Part shown: one piece after another, positions 1 to 9,369 of the stretch
Layout: every line of letters starts with the position of its first letter
Position numbering within the stretch: position 1 is the first letter of the stretch
Assembly: GCA_947624785.1 (NCBI GenBank)
Contig: CANQLV010000015.1
Location: 1 to 64,000, forward strand
Reading direction: 5' to 3'
Source of the DNA: Akkermansia muciniphila
Lineage (GTDB): Bacteria > Verrucomicrobiota > Verrucomicrobiia > Verrucomicrobiales > Akkermansiaceae
DNA: 64,000 nt
Program-made: the position numbers and the translations under genes
The notes under the pieces: generated by a model
The model's input: only the letters and a program-made list of their open reading frames with translations
What the model was told of the DNA's origin: nothing
Database searches by the model: none

Positions 1-29
1 AGGTCGCCGCCGGGATTTTTTTCATCAGG

Positions 30-55
30 CCCCGCCAGTTCCTCAACTGGCGGGG
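30..55 (+). terminator. Intrinsic terminator of an upstream gene outside the window
   Basis: A perfect 11-bp stem (30-40 with 45-55) closed by a 4-nt CCTC loop is followed by a T-rich run. It lies before the first gene and probably ends a transcript that starts left of the window. Confidence 0.6.
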
Positions 56-151
56 CTTGTTCCTTTCTTGTTATCTCTCTTTAATCTTTTTGTCCATCGG
101 GGATATCTCCCTCATCCTCCACGCTCCCTTTGGCTCTGATCTGCTCCACTC

Positions 152-2749
152 TTGAAAGACTTTGCTCTTTTTGCTTGTATAGTTGGTGCTATGTTTTCAC
201 CTGCTTTTGCCGTTGGTCTGATTCTGGGAACGGTCATGTCCCCGCTTGTTTGCGTCTCTGCCGCGGAAGTATCTCCCGTAGCGGCCGCTGAAGGCGTGGT
301 GGCGCGCGTGACTCTATCTGCAAAGGGCGCCGTGTCGTTCCGCTTGAATCCGACTCTGGGCAACAAGATTACTATTTCTGGTGTTCCCGGAGGCATCCGG
401 GTGGAAGCGTCCGACGTGCGCCGCCTGGTAGCTGGGTACGGATGGTATCTGAAAAATATTGCCAAGGTACATTTTTCATGGAACGGAAACCGTCTGACGC
501 TTCCCTCTCCATTGCCTGCTCCGTCCACCCCTGTCACGATTGAGTCCCCGTGGAATACCGTTTTTGCGTATAATTACTGCACCCTGTCTTATACGGCGGC
601 TTTCTGGGACTGGAACCGCTGGCAGCGCGAGATTGATTTTCTGGCGCTGAGCGGGTTTACACACGCGCTGGTGACGGCAGGCCTGGAGAAGACCTGGGAG
701 GATTTCCTCATTGGCTTGGGATATCCCCGTGAAAAGGCTCTCCGCTTTATTCCCAATCCCGCCTTTGCCGCCTGGTGGAACATGGGCAACCTGGAAGGAC
801 ACGGAGGACCGTTGACCCAGCAGCAGATTGACAGGATGGCGCAGATGGGAAGGCGCATCGTGTCCCGCATGGAGCAGCTGGGCATGACTCCCGTGCTTCA
901 GGGCTATGTGGGGTTTGTTCCTGCGGATTTTGCGGAGAACGTGCAGATGAAGGGGCTGAAGCTTATCCCGCAGGGGGAATGGGTCAATTTCAAGAGGCCG
1001 TGGGTTGTAGACCCCACTTGCGAGGCTTTTCCGAAGCTGGCCGCGGACTGGTACAAGGCCCTCCGCAAGGTATACGGCGTTTCCGGAAAGATGTTCGGCG
1101 GGGATTTGTTCCATGAAGGCGGCAGCAAGGGCGGCATTGACGTGACGCGCGCGGCGCAGGCGGTGCAGGGAGCCATGCAGAAGGCCTCGCCGGGTTCTTC
1201 CTGGGTGATCCAGTCCTGGGGAGGCAATCCCTCCCGCGAGCTGCTGGCCGGTATGGACCCGAAGCATGCGCTTGTGCTGCAGCTCACCAAGGACATGGCT
1301 GACGGCGGGAAGAATTTGAGGGCTTTTGACGGCATTCCCTGGGTCTGGTGCGAGCTGGCCAACTTCGGCGGCAATACAGGACTGTACGGCGGGGTTCCCC
1401 TTCTGTCCCGGCTGGGGAGTGATTTGGCCGGCTACAGGGACAAGGGACTGGTGGGAATGGGCACCTTGTCCGAAGGGCTGGAAACGAATCCCCTTCATTA
1501 CGCCCTGTTCAGCGACCGTTTATGGACGGCGGAGGATATTCCCGTCCGGGACTGGCTCAAGAAGTATGCGCGCCAGCGTTACAGTTCCGCTCCGGCAGCG
1601 GTCGTGCAGGCTTTGGAAATCCTGTCTTCCTCCATTTACAATCCCGCCCGTTCGCAGGAGGGGTGTACGGAGTCCATCATCTGCGCCCGTCCGTCTTGGG
1701 ACGTCCGCAAAGCCTCCACGTGGTCCAGCGGAGAGAGGTATTACCATTTGGGCGATATCGTTAAAGCGGCTCGCGGTTATCTGAAGGCGGCCAATGACCA
1801 GCCGTCCCTGGTAAAGGAGGAGACGTTCCGCTATGACTTGGTGGATGTCGTCCGCCAGGCGCTTGCGGACGCCGCTTTTTACCAGCTCCAGCGGGTCAGG
1901 AGCGCTTTTGACGCCGGAGACGTACCTGCGTACAGGAAGCAGGTGAAGCTTTTCCTGTCCCTGGTTTCTGATATGGACGCCCTTCTGGCGACGGACAGCC
2001 AGTTCCTGCTGGGAACCTGGCAGAAGAAGGCGCTGGATTGGGGGAGCACCCGGCAGGAGAAGGCCTTGATGGACAAGTCCGCCAAGATGCTTGTAACCAC
2101 GTGGATTGACCAGGCTCCCCGCGCGTTGAACGATTATTCCAATCGCCAGTGGGCCGGGCTTGTGGCCGATTTTTATCTGCCCCGCTGGAAGAATTTTTTT
2201 GAATCCCAGCTGGATGTGCTGACCGGAAAGAAGGACCGTGCCGCCGCCCAGGCTTCCTTCATGGATAAGACGGTCCGGGAGGAACTGGCCTTTGCCGGAA
2301 ATGGAAAGGTGTATTCCACGAAGCCGTCCGGAGATGCTCTGGCCGTCGCCGGCCGCGTGATGAATGCCCACCGGGAAATGCTGGATGCCCTGAGCGCGGA
2401 AGAGAAGCATTCCGAGGGAACGCCGTGGGACCTCCAACAGGGATCCCCGCTGCAATTCAACGTGACGGACCAGGTAACCGGGCCGGGCACGTACACCGCC
2501 ACCTTCCAGTGGAAGAACGGCCCCAGCGCCCTGAAGATTCATTCCGTCAAATTATACGAGGGGAACAGGGAGGTGGCCGCAGATAACCATGAAGGCTGGA
2601 TCGGCGTGGAGAATAAGGACAATTCCTACAGGCTTGACCTGAAGAAGTACCGGACCAACCTGGATTCCTATACCCTGAAGGCGGAGGTGAGCGGCGTTTC
2701 CGGAGGAGATTCCAAGGGGGAAATGACGTTGAAGAAGGAAGTCCGCTGA
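152..2749 (+). CDS. Secreted alpha-N-acetylglucosaminidase, GH89 (NAGLU family)
   Basis: Predicted to remove terminal alpha-linked GlcNAc from glycans such as gastric mucin O-glycans. The 865-aa product has a hydrophobic N-terminal export signal ending near VSA-AE, a NAGLU N-terminal domain (about 45-130), a TIM barrel (about 135-450) and an alpha-helical C-terminal domain. The barrel starts with the family hallmark FWDWNRWQREID. The two catalytic glutamates are visible: E322 in GGDLFHEGG (acid/base in the family) and E441 in GTLSEGLETN (nucleophile). An upstream in-frame stop at 137 limits the start to TTG 152 or ATG 191. The TTG start keeps a lysine in the signal n-region, but neither start has a clear ribosome-binding site. 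The last 100 or so residues look like an extra beta-rich domain. It is convergent with the OPT gene. Confidence 0.93.
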   Translation: MKDFALFACIVGAMFSPAFAVGLILGTVMSPLVCVSAAEVSPVAAAEGVVARVTLSAKGAVSFRLNPTLGNKITISGVPGGIRVEASDVRRLVAGYGWYLKNIAKVHFSWNGNRLTLPSPLPAPSTPVTIESPWNTVFAYNYCTLSYTAAFWDWNRWQREIDFLALSGFTHALVTAGLEKTWEDFLIGLGYPREKALRFIPNPAFAAWWNMGNLEGHGGPLTQQQIDRMAQMGRRIVSRMEQLGMTPVLQGYVGFVPADFAENVQMKGLKLIPQGEWVNFKRPWVVDPTCEAFPKLAADWYKALRKVYGVSGKMFGGDLFHEGGSKGGIDVTRAAQAVQGAMQKASPGSSWVIQSWGGNPSRELLAGMDPKHALVLQLTKDMADGGKNLRAFDGIPWVWCELANFGGNTGLYGGVPLLSRLGSDLAGYRDKGLVGMGTLSEGLETNPLHYALFSDRLWTAEDIPVRDWLKKYARQRYSSAPAAVVQALEILSSSIYNPARSQEGCTESIICARPSWDVRKASTWSSGERYYHLGDIVKAARGYLKAANDQPSLVKEETFRYDLVDVVRQALADAAFYQLQRVRSAFDAGDVPAYRKQVKLFLSLVSDMDALLATDSQFLLGTWQKKALDWGSTRQEKALMDKSAKMLVTTWIDQAPRALNDYSNRQWAGLVADFYLPRWKNFFESQLDVLTGKKDRAAAQASFMDKTVREELAFAGNGKVYSTKPSGDALAVAGRVMNAHREMLDALSAEEKHSEGTPWDLQQGSPLQFNVTDQVTGPGTYTATFQWKNGPSALKIHSVKLYEGNREVAADNHEGWIGVENKDNSYRLDLKKYRTNLDSYTLKAEVSGVSGGDSKGEMTLKKEVR

Positions 2750-2819
2750 CGTGCCGTCTCCCCATGGCCGGATCTCCGGAATATGCTTTTTCCCGGAGGC
2801 CCGGAGCCCGTCAAGGAAT

Positions 2820-4688
2820 TCAGCGTGCCGCCTGGTAAATGCTGAACATCAGGATGGCCATGCCCGTCAGGGCAGCGCCCGCAATGATGCCGGAGGCGGT
2901 GGGGATTTTATATTCCCGTGATTTGGCCTTGAAAAAGCGGTCCGCGGCCCAGCCGAGCACGGCCCCCGCAAAGAAGAGGAAGGAGTCGTTCCACTGGATG
3001 GCCCAGGCCAGCCCGAAGCCGATGGGGGTGGGGAGCCATTTGCCTGCGGCGGGAAGGTAGCGGGGGACGAGCACCAGAATGAGGCCGAGGATGCCGCCCG
3101 CGATGATGGAAAGAACCTTGATGCTGTGCAGGTGGCTGAAACCCATGCCCAGCGCTTCCGCAGTAGCCGCCCATGTTCTGGCCCCCGGAGCGTTGAAGGC
3201 CTGAAGCGCGTCCACGTCCGGGACCATGGAGCGGAAGGCCAGCACGGAGACGAGTGTTCCCAGGAAGATTCCGGAGAACTGGGCGATGAATTGCTTGCGG
3301 GGATTGGCCCCCAGCAGGTAGCCCACCTTGAGGTCCACGAGCAGGTCCGCCGAGGAGCTGGAGGCTCCGGAGGTGATGTTGGCCGCCATCAGGTTGGCCG
3401 TCACGTGTCCCGGCGCGATTCCGCCGAAGATGAGCTGCGTGACTTTCCCCATGGCACCGGTGGGCGTGATGTTGGCCTCCCCGGTGATCCGGCAGACGAC
3501 CAGCGCCAGGAAGAAGGAGATGATTACCGCAATGCAGCTCATCCAGTACGGAACGTCAAAGGTGGCATGGGCCAGGTAGCCGAGAGCCGCCAGGGAGACG
3601 AGCTGCCCTGCCAGGAACCAGCTCATGGGTGTTTCTATTTTTTCCACGTCCGTCAGTTCGCGCCTTTTGGTCAGGGAGAACATGGCGCCCAGGGAGGAGA
3701 AGGAGCGGACGATGCTTTTCCATTGGAACAGGAAGGCCACGATGCTGGCGACGACCATGCAGGCGGTTCCGCCCCACAGGGTCCAGCCCACGCTGTCCCG
3801 GTAGCCCGCTCCCGCGGGAAGCAGTCCCTGGCTTTCCAGCCATGGCACGTAAAGCGCCCAGCAGACCGTGCCCCCGATGAAGAGGCTGAGGGATGTTTTC
3901 ATGCCTACCAGCGCGCCCGCGCCCACGAACATGAGGTCCCATTTGAAGAAGATTGTACGGTGGTACCAGTTGCCCAGGATTTGCTGCTGGGCGGTGCCCA
4001 GCCATTGTTCGCCGCCCGCGGCCATGGCGATGGCGTTGGCGGAGGCGAAGAGGGCGGAGTAAAGGAGCGCTTTGGCTTGTCCCGCCGCCTTTTTGCCTTC
4101 CGAATAGAGCACCTTGAGGGTTTCCGCCGTGGCGATGCTGTCCGGGAACCTGATTTGCTCAATGTTGATCATCTGGCGCTTCATCGGAATGGCCATGGTG
4201 ACACCCAGCACGGCAATGAAGAATATCCAGGCGAAGGTGACGCCCAGCGGCATGTGCTGCCCCGTCAGCAGGAGCAGGGCGGCCACGGCGGAGGTGAGCG
4301 TGCCTCCCGTGGAGTATCCTGCGGAGCTGGCGGCGGACTGCATGCACGTGTTTTCCAGAATGGTCATGGGGGATTTGGAGATGCCCAGGCGCACGAAGGC
4401 GTTCCACAGGGCAAAGGAGATGATGCCCGCGGTCAGGGCCACCCCGAAGGACCATCCCATCTTAAGGTTGGCGTACAGGTTGGTGAGGGAGAGGATGGAG
4501 CCGAGGAGCATTCCTACGATGACGGCCCTCCAGGTGAGCTGCTTCATCCTGTCTCCGGAGCCCAGGTAGACCCGGTCATACCATTGCTGTTCGATTTCAT
4601 CCGGCGTGCCCTGGAAGCCGTCCAGGGGCAGCGGCTTTTCCAGGCAGGAGAGAGGTGCGGGGGAAGACTGGGATTCCGTAGGTGCCAT
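2820..4688 (-). CDS. OPT-family oligopeptide transporter
   Basis: Inner-membrane secondary transporter, probably importing small peptides. The 622-aa protein is almost entirely hydrophobic helices after a 50-residue soluble N-terminus. The first membrane hairpin carries the OPT signature SLTNLYANLKMGWSFGVAL, and later segments contain GEANITPTGAMGKVTQL and ASSSSADLLVDLKVGYLLGA, regions conserved in bacterial OPT proteins. The length fits the family (about 600-700 aa). It starts at ATG 4688. The gene is monocistronic, convergent with the GH89 gene and divergent from pyrF. Next to a mucin glycosidase, peptide uptake is sensible, but the exact substrate cannot be read from sequence. Confidence 0.88.
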   Translation of the reverse strand: MAPTESQSSPAPLSCLEKPLPLDGFQGTPDEIEQQWYDRVYLGSGDRMKQLTWRAVIVGMLLGSILSLTNLYANLKMGWSFGVALTAGIISFALWNAFVRLGISKSPMTILENTCMQSAASSAGYSTGGTLTSAVAALLLLTGQHMPLGVTFAWIFFIAVLGVTMAIPMKRQMINIEQIRFPDSIATAETLKVLYSEGKKAAGQAKALLYSALFASANAIAMAAGGEQWLGTAQQQILGNWYHRTIFFKWDLMFVGAGALVGMKTSLSLFIGGTVCWALYVPWLESQGLLPAGAGYRDSVGWTLWGGTACMVVASIVAFLFQWKSIVRSFSSLGAMFSLTKRRELTDVEKIETPMSWFLAGQLVSLAALGYLAHATFDVPYWMSCIAVIISFFLALVVCRITGEANITPTGAMGKVTQLIFGGIAPGHVTANLMAANITSGASSSSADLLVDLKVGYLLGANPRKQFIAQFSGIFLGTLVSVLAFRSMVPDVDALQAFNAPGARTWAATAEALGMGFSHLHSIKVLSIIAGGILGLILVLVPRYLPAAGKWLPTPIGFGLAWAIQWNDSFLFFAGAVLGWAADRFFKAKSREYKIPTASGIIAGAALTGMAILMFSIYQAAR

Positions 4689-4808
4689 ACGGGCCGGAAC
4701 ATAGCATGTACGGGCGCGCTGGAAAAGACGTATCTGCCTTTCCTTGCCTCCGGAACGCCTTCCGCTTGGGGCTTGCCTGCCTGTGGCGGCCGTGGTTTAA
4801 TGGGCGCC

Positions 4809-5594
4809 ATGAGCCAATCTTTTACGGATAAACTTGCCGCCCGCATCAAAAAGACCGGTTCCGCCCTGTGCGTCGGGCTGGACCCACGCCCCGTCATGGA
4901 TGATTTGCAGTCGGTTCCGGCGCTGCTGCGGAAGGTCGTGGAAGAAACCGCTCCGTATGCGGCGGCGTTCAAGCCGAATATCGCCTATTTTGAGGCCATG
5001 GGGCTGCGCGGCCTGGAGATGCTGGAAGAGTTGCTCCCGGATATGCCGGAGGACGTGCCCGTGGTGCTGGACGCCAAGCGCGGCGACATCGGGGAGACAC
5101 AGAAGTATTATGCACAGGCGTATTTTGAACGCCTGGGCGTGGATGCCGTGACGCTGAGCCCTTTCATGGGGTATGATACGCTGGAGCCTTTTCTGGATTA
5201 TGAAGGGAAGGGCATTTATCTGCTGGCGGTCACTTCCAATCCCGGTTCCGCGGACGTGGAGAGGCAGGAGCTGGCCGACGGCCGCAGGGTTTATGAACTG
5301 GTGGGGGACATGGTGCGCCGTTCTATGCAGGAAGGGCGCAAGACTTCCGTAGGCATGGTGGTGGGGCTGACCAATGCGGATTCCTCCATTCTGGAGCGCA
5401 TTCCGGACGCTCCCCTGCTGATTCCCGGCCTGGGAGCCCAGGGAGGCGATCTTTCCAGCCTGAGCGGTTCCGGCCATGCGGCCCCCCCTCTGATTAACGT
5501 GTCCCGCGGAATCATGTACCAGAATCCGGAACTTGGCTTTGCGGAAAAGGCAGCCAGGTTCGCCCAGAGCATCCGGGAGGCATTGGGTTGTTGA
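4809..5594 (+). CDS. pyrF: Orotidine 5'-phosphate decarboxylase (subfamily 2)
   Basis: Last step of de novo UMP synthesis: decarboxylation of OMP. The 261-aa protein shows the long bacterial subfamily-2 pattern: LCVGLDPRP near residue 20, FKPNIAYFEA for substrate binding, and the catalytic DAKRGDIGET motif (Lys and Asp pair). PGLGAQGGD and NVSRGI form the phosphate-binding end of the barrel. ATG 4809 was chosen because family members start close to the helix that precedes the GLDP strand; an in-frame ATG at 4800 would add three residues. No Shine-Dalgarno is obvious. The longer open frame upstream overlaps the OPT gene antisense and is not protein-like. Confidence 0.95.
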   Translation: MSQSFTDKLAARIKKTGSALCVGLDPRPVMDDLQSVPALLRKVVEETAPYAAAFKPNIAYFEAMGLRGLEMLEELLPDMPEDVPVVLDAKRGDIGETQKYYAQAYFERLGVDAVTLSPFMGYDTLEPFLDYEGKGIYLLAVTSNPGSADVERQELADGRRVYELVGDMVRRSMQEGRKTSVGMVVGLTNADSSILERIPDAPLLIPGLGAQGGDLSSLSGSGHAAPPLINVSRGIMYQNPELGFAEKAARFAQSIREALGC

Positions 5595-5657
5595 TGTTCA
5601 TGCGTTTTTCCGGCAGATAACAAAATGATAACGGGCTGCTTATGGCGGTGCAGGCGC

Positions 5658-5685
5658 TTGTCAAAGGGAAGGGCGCTGGTATATT
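5658..5685 (+). promoter_or_regulatory. Candidate sigma70-type promoter for the TonB-like gene
   Basis: TTGTCA (5658-5663), a 16-nt spacer and TATATT (5680-5685) match a housekeeping promoter. The start would fall about 28 nt before ATG 5720. A 7-bp stem (5687-5693 with 5709-5715) followed by TTTTTT lies between this box and the start codon. Confidence 0.42.
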
Positions 5686-5719
5686 GAACGGGCACTCCCC
5701 CTCTCCCCGCCCGTTTTTT

Positions 5720-6493
5720 ATGGATGAAAAGCCCGGAATTGTAAGATTCACGCCCCGTTCCACTTCCAAGTCCGCCATGCTGATTGCGGTGGCCGTGGCC
5801 GTGGGCGTTCAGGTGGCTTTGTGCGCCGTGCTGGTAGCCATTCACTTTCAGGAGCTGTGGCTGCCCGCCGTGCAGAACGGGGAGGTGGAAATGGAGTTTG
5901 TGCCTCCTTCCGAGGAGGTTCTCCAGGAGCTGGCGGAAGTTCAGCCCGTGCCCGTAGAGCCGGTCGCTGCTCCTCCCACGGTCAGCCCCGTTCCGGAAAT
6001 TGCCGCGGATGAAGACCTGCTGGCGATGAAGCTGCCGGAGAATGAGGATTGTTCCGACATGAAGGATTTTCTTCCGGAGGAGGCTCCCACGGAGTTTTTG
6101 CCGGAAGAGCTTTCCAGCATGCGGATTTCCATGAGGGAGGTGAAACCCAGGCGTCCTGTGAAGACTCCGGCGGTTTCCCTGCCGGGGCAGTCTAGCCCGG
6201 ATGAGAACGTGACCCCTGATAAAAAGGTGCGTTATAAACATGCTCCGTCCTTGCCCAATTCCGTCAATTCTTCTAAAGTCGGGAAGGTGAATGCCGTGGT
6301 GAAAGTAGTGGTGGGGGTGAATCCCCGTGGCGAACCTTCATCCGTCAATCTCCTTCAATCAACGGGAAATGCGGAACTGGACCGTCTTTTCATGCGCTGG
6401 GTGAAAGAGAATTGGACTTTCTATCCGGCAGAAAAAGACGGTGCGCCCATTGCTTCCAAGGTGGTGGTGCCCGTCAGGTTGAATATAGATTAG
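5720..6493 (+). CDS. TonB-like energy transducer / TonB C-terminal domain protein
   Basis: The 257-aa protein has one N-terminal membrane helix (about residues 20-42, preceded by Arg and Lys), a long acidic Pro/Val/Glu-rich periplasmic linker, and a C-terminal TonB fold ending in PVRLNID. The C-terminal pattern VVVGVNPRGEPSSVNLLQSTG...FYPAEKDGAPIASKVVVPV is typical of TonB_C. It should couple the proton-motive force to outer-membrane transporters. Its ExbB/ExbD partners are not adjacent; an ExbBD pair lies 15 kb away at 20960-22234. ATG 5720 is preferred because it gives a normal positively charged N-terminus; the frame is open back to 5642. No Shine-Dalgarno is visible. Confidence 0.8.
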   Translation: MDEKPGIVRFTPRSTSKSAMLIAVAVAVGVQVALCAVLVAIHFQELWLPAVQNGEVEMEFVPPSEEVLQELAEVQPVPVEPVAAPPTVSPVPEIAADEDLLAMKLPENEDCSDMKDFLPEEAPTEFLPEELSSMRISMREVKPRRPVKTPAVSLPGQSSPDENVTPDKKVRYKHAPSLPNSVNSSKVGKVNAVVKVVVGVNPRGEPSSVNLLQSTGNAELDRLFMRWVKENWTFYPAEKDGAPIASKVVVPVRLNID

Positions 6494-6514
6494 CCTGCGC
6501 AGGAGATAAGAGAA

Positions 6515-8206
6515 ATGCTTCCGGAGAAAACAGAGAAAAGGCCCATTTACGTGATCGGCCACCAGAATCCGGATACGGATGCCATTTGTTCCGCCATAGG
6601 GAATGCGGAGTTTTTAAGAACCCATGGCGAACCTGACGCCGTTGCCGCCAGATGCGGGGAGATGACGCTGAGGACATCCTGGGTGCTGGAAAAAGCCGGG
6701 GTGCCGGAACCGGTGCTGATTCATGACGTGACGCCTACCGCGGGAACAATCTGCCGCCGTGACGTGATCAGCGTGAGTCCGGACGATACGTTCCTGACGG
6801 CGTACCGCCGGATGACGGAGAACTCCCTTCAAACCATTCCGGTGATTGACGCGGACCATAATCTTTACGGCCTGCTGCGTTATTTTGATTTGCTGAGCCT
6901 GCTGATGCCCCTGAACATGACGGAGATGAATGTGCGCTCCGTTTTTTCCAGCCTGAGCAATATCGCCACCACCATTGACGGCAAGTGCCTGACCGGAGAG
7001 ACCCTGAGCGAGGAGGAAACGCAGAATATCCTTCTGGTGGGCGCTTCCAGCGAGCCGAGCGTCCGGACGAGGCTTGCCAATTACAGGAGAAAGGGCATCG
7101 TCCGCGATCTGATCGTTATCTGCGGGGACCGCCCGAATGTGCAGCTGTATGCCGTGGAGCACGGCGTGCGCGCTCTGGTGACCACATCCGGGGCTTTCCC
7201 CTCCCTGGATATTATTGAGACGGCCCAGACGACGGGCACATGCATTTTAAGCACCCCGTGGGATACGGCCAGCGTGGGCCAGCTGATCCGCTGCTCCCGG
7301 AAGGTGAGGGAACAGGTCCACAAGGATTACGCGGTTTTCCCGGAGAACATGCCGCTGCCCGAGTTGAGGCAGGCCGCCGTGAAGCGCAAGCAGGCGCTGT
7401 TCCCCGTGATGAGCATCAAGACGAACAAGATGATAGGCGTGCTGAGCAAGACGGATCTGGTGGACCCTCCCCGTACGCGCGTGGCCCTGGTGGACCATAA
7501 TGAATTTTCACAAGCCGTGAAGGGAGTGGAGGAAGCGGAAATTGTGGAGGTGATGGACCATCACCGCCTGGGCACCCAGCTTTCCACACGGGACCCGATC
7601 CGCTTCCTGAATGAACCCGTGGGTTCCACCTCCACCCTGGTGGCGCGCAGGTTTTACCACCGTGATGAGGAGCCTTCCCAGGCGGTGGCGATTTGCCTGT
7701 GCGCCGGGATTCTTTCAGATACGCTGAACCTGACGTCTCCCACGACGGCGCGGGCGGACCGGGAAATGCTGGAATGGCTGACCGGCATTGCCAGGATAGA
7801 TGCCAAGAAGTTCACGGAGGAATTTTTTGCCACCGGTTCCCTGCTGCGTTCCAAAACGGCGCCCTCCGCGATTGTCCAGGCGGACAGGAAAACCTTTACC
7901 GAATACGGGCACAAGATCAGCATTTCCCAGATTGAGGAAATAGGCATGTTCGGCTTGAAGGAAGTTCAGGATGACTTGGTGAAGGAGCTTCAGAAGCTGG
8001 TGGAAGAGGAAGGATTGAAACTGGCGTGCCTGTTGGTCACGGATATTGTCACGCATGATTCCATGCTGCTGGCCGTTGGGGATGAAGAGGTGCTGGAGCA
8101 CATCGAGTACGAGCGGCTGGGCCCCAACTTGTTTTCCGCCGCCGATGTGGTCAGCCGCAAGAAGCAGCTTTTCCCGGCTATTTCCCGTGCTCTGAAAACC
8201 TTGTAG
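6515..8206 (+). CDS. ppaC: Family II manganese-dependent inorganic pyrophosphatase with CBS-DRTGG-CBS regulatory insert
   Basis: Hydrolyses pyrophosphate to phosphate in the cytoplasm. The 563-aa length shows the regulated long form rather than the 310-aa core. DHH-domain metal ligands are visible in GHQNPDTDAI at the start, then in ALVDHNE and EVMDHHRLG after the insert. The DHHA2 C-terminal domain ends with the substrate-binding VSRKKQ motif. The insert at about residues 75-310 holds two CBS domains around a DRTGG-like segment, the arrangement known to bind adenine nucleotides and tune activity. It starts 21 nt after the TonB-like gene, with AGGAGA upstream, so the two may be cotranscribed. 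Confidence 0.93.
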   Translation: MLPEKTEKRPIYVIGHQNPDTDAICSAIGNAEFLRTHGEPDAVAARCGEMTLRTSWVLEKAGVPEPVLIHDVTPTAGTICRRDVISVSPDDTFLTAYRRMTENSLQTIPVIDADHNLYGLLRYFDLLSLLMPLNMTEMNVRSVFSSLSNIATTIDGKCLTGETLSEEETQNILLVGASSEPSVRTRLANYRRKGIVRDLIVICGDRPNVQLYAVEHGVRALVTTSGAFPSLDIIETAQTTGTCILSTPWDTASVGQLIRCSRKVREQVHKDYAVFPENMPLPELRQAAVKRKQALFPVMSIKTNKMIGVLSKTDLVDPPRTRVALVDHNEFSQAVKGVEEAEIVEVMDHHRLGTQLSTRDPIRFLNEPVGSTSTLVARRFYHRDEEPSQAVAICLCAGILSDTLNLTSPTTARADREMLEWLTGIARIDAKKFTEEFFATGSLLRSKTAPSAIVQADRKTFTEYGHKISISQIEEIGMFGLKEVQDDLVKELQKLVEEEGLKLACLLVTDIVTHDSMLLAVGDEEVLEHIEYERLGPNLFSAADVVSRKKQLFPAISRALKTL

Positions 8207-8207
8207 G

Positions 8208-8235
8208 TTTCCGGGGAAAATTCTTTCCCCGGAAA
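8208..8235. terminator. Strong hairpin between convergent genes
   Basis: A perfect 12-bp inverted repeat (8208-8219 with 8224-8235) with a 4-nt loop directly follows the pyrophosphatase stop. There is no U-tract on either strand, so it may act as a 3' stabiliser or a weak terminator. Confidence 0.45.
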
Positions 8236-8316
8236 GTAAAAGCGTCTCCGTTCGGGGAGGCGGATGGAGAAGTTCCTTCTGCCGGAGGGGAATGGCGCGG
8301 CCTGTGGAGAGGGGAA

Positions 8317-9357
8317 TCAGGGCATGGCAATGTCTGCCAGGATGGAGCGGCGGACGGTGTCCGGTATCAGCACGGTGGCGGCCCGCTCGGGTTTGAGCGG
8401 CGGCGTGCAGAAAACACGGTCCATGCGCAGCAGCGGGAAGTTGACGGGTTGAGTGGCTCCGTATCCGGCTCCCTTCAGTTTGAAGCAATCCTGAAAATCG
8501 GCGCTGAGCTTGGCGAAAATAGGGGATTGAGGCGCGGCGCTGAAGTTTCCGGCCAGGATGATGGGCAGTTCACCATGCTGGCTTCCTACCTCCCGCAGGG
8601 TGTCAAACAGGTATTGAAGCTGTTTGCGGTGAATGAACCGGAGCGTGTGGAAATATTTCCAGCAGGCGGGGGAGTACAAGTCAAAGCGGTGTTCAAAAGG
8701 CTCCAGGCTGATGTTGATGAGCCGTATCGCCAGGGAGGAGTTTTCCGGTATCCAGTCCACGATGAGTCCGGCTGTGTCCGTGATGCTTTGGGCCGGACCA
8801 ATCTGCCCGTGCCGCACGATGATGGCGCAGCTGCCTATCTGCTTGATGTAGGAAGTGCGTCCGAAAATGCTGTAGGCGAATTTGAGTGTCCGGTTGTAGT
8901 TGCTGCATCCCTGGATGAAGATGACGTCTGCACGGAGTTTGGAGATTTGTTCAATGGGCGCGTTTTCCCCACAACCCCCGTACAGGGTGAGAACCCTGAT
9001 TTGCCGGGCATCCGGAGCCGGCGGCATTTTGTAATACTCCATTCCCGTTCTGGAAATGGGAGGAAGGAAGTCCGTAATGACGATGCCGTACGCAAACCAG
9101 ATAATGACGCCAAGCAGGCCGATCCGGGAGCCGAAGACCAGCCATGCAAGAAGCGCCGGGAAGGAGAAGATGAGGCAGCACGCCCAAATGGGCAGTGATG
9201 TCATGAAGGCCATCGTGTCCGAACCGGTCCAGAAGATGGTGACGACGATGACCCACAGGCACAGAGAGACGCCGCCCAGCGCTATTCCCAGGTGGTTGAC
9301 CCCGGATAACGCTGGGAGTGGGTCCGCCAGATGTTTGCGTCTTCTGAGCCGATGCAC
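8317..9357 (-). CDS. Membrane-anchored EEP-fold (endonuclease/exonuclease/phosphatase) domain protein, catalytic motifs degenerate
   Basis: 346 aa: three closely spaced hydrophobic segments in the first 100 residues, then a soluble domain (about 115-346) with the secondary-structure order of the EEP fold. The usual catalytic positions are altered. The LQE-type motif reads VIFIQGC, the GDFN-type motif reads ILAGNFSAAP, and the C-terminal SDH position reads RSILADI; MDRVFCT fits the RIDYIF strand. It is last in the minus-strand series dnaX-ybaB-this gene, 12 nt after ybaB. It may be inactive or have a changed activity. No more exact function can be given. Confidence 0.68.
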   Translation of the reverse strand: MHRLRRRKHLADPLPALSGVNHLGIALGGVSLCLWVIVVTIFWTGSDTMAFMTSLPIWACCLIFSFPALLAWLVFGSRIGLLGVIIWFAYGIVITDFLPPISRTGMEYYKMPPAPDARQIRVLTLYGGCGENAPIEQISKLRADVIFIQGCSNYNRTLKFAYSIFGRTSYIKQIGSCAIIVRHGQIGPAQSITDTAGLIVDWIPENSSLAIRLINISLEPFEHRFDLYSPACWKYFHTLRFIHRKQLQYLFDTLREVGSQHGELPIILAGNFSAAPQSPIFAKLSADFQDCFKLKGAGYGATQPVNFPLLRMDRVFCTPPLKPERAATVLIPDTVRRSILADIAMP

Positions 9358-9369
9358 TGCGGTGATAGG

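Noticed and set aside
3126..4799. Possible 550-residue N-terminal extension of PyrF
   Set aside because: The extra sequence is antisense to the OPT transporter and is His/Gly/Glu-rich shadow; PyrF is complete without it.
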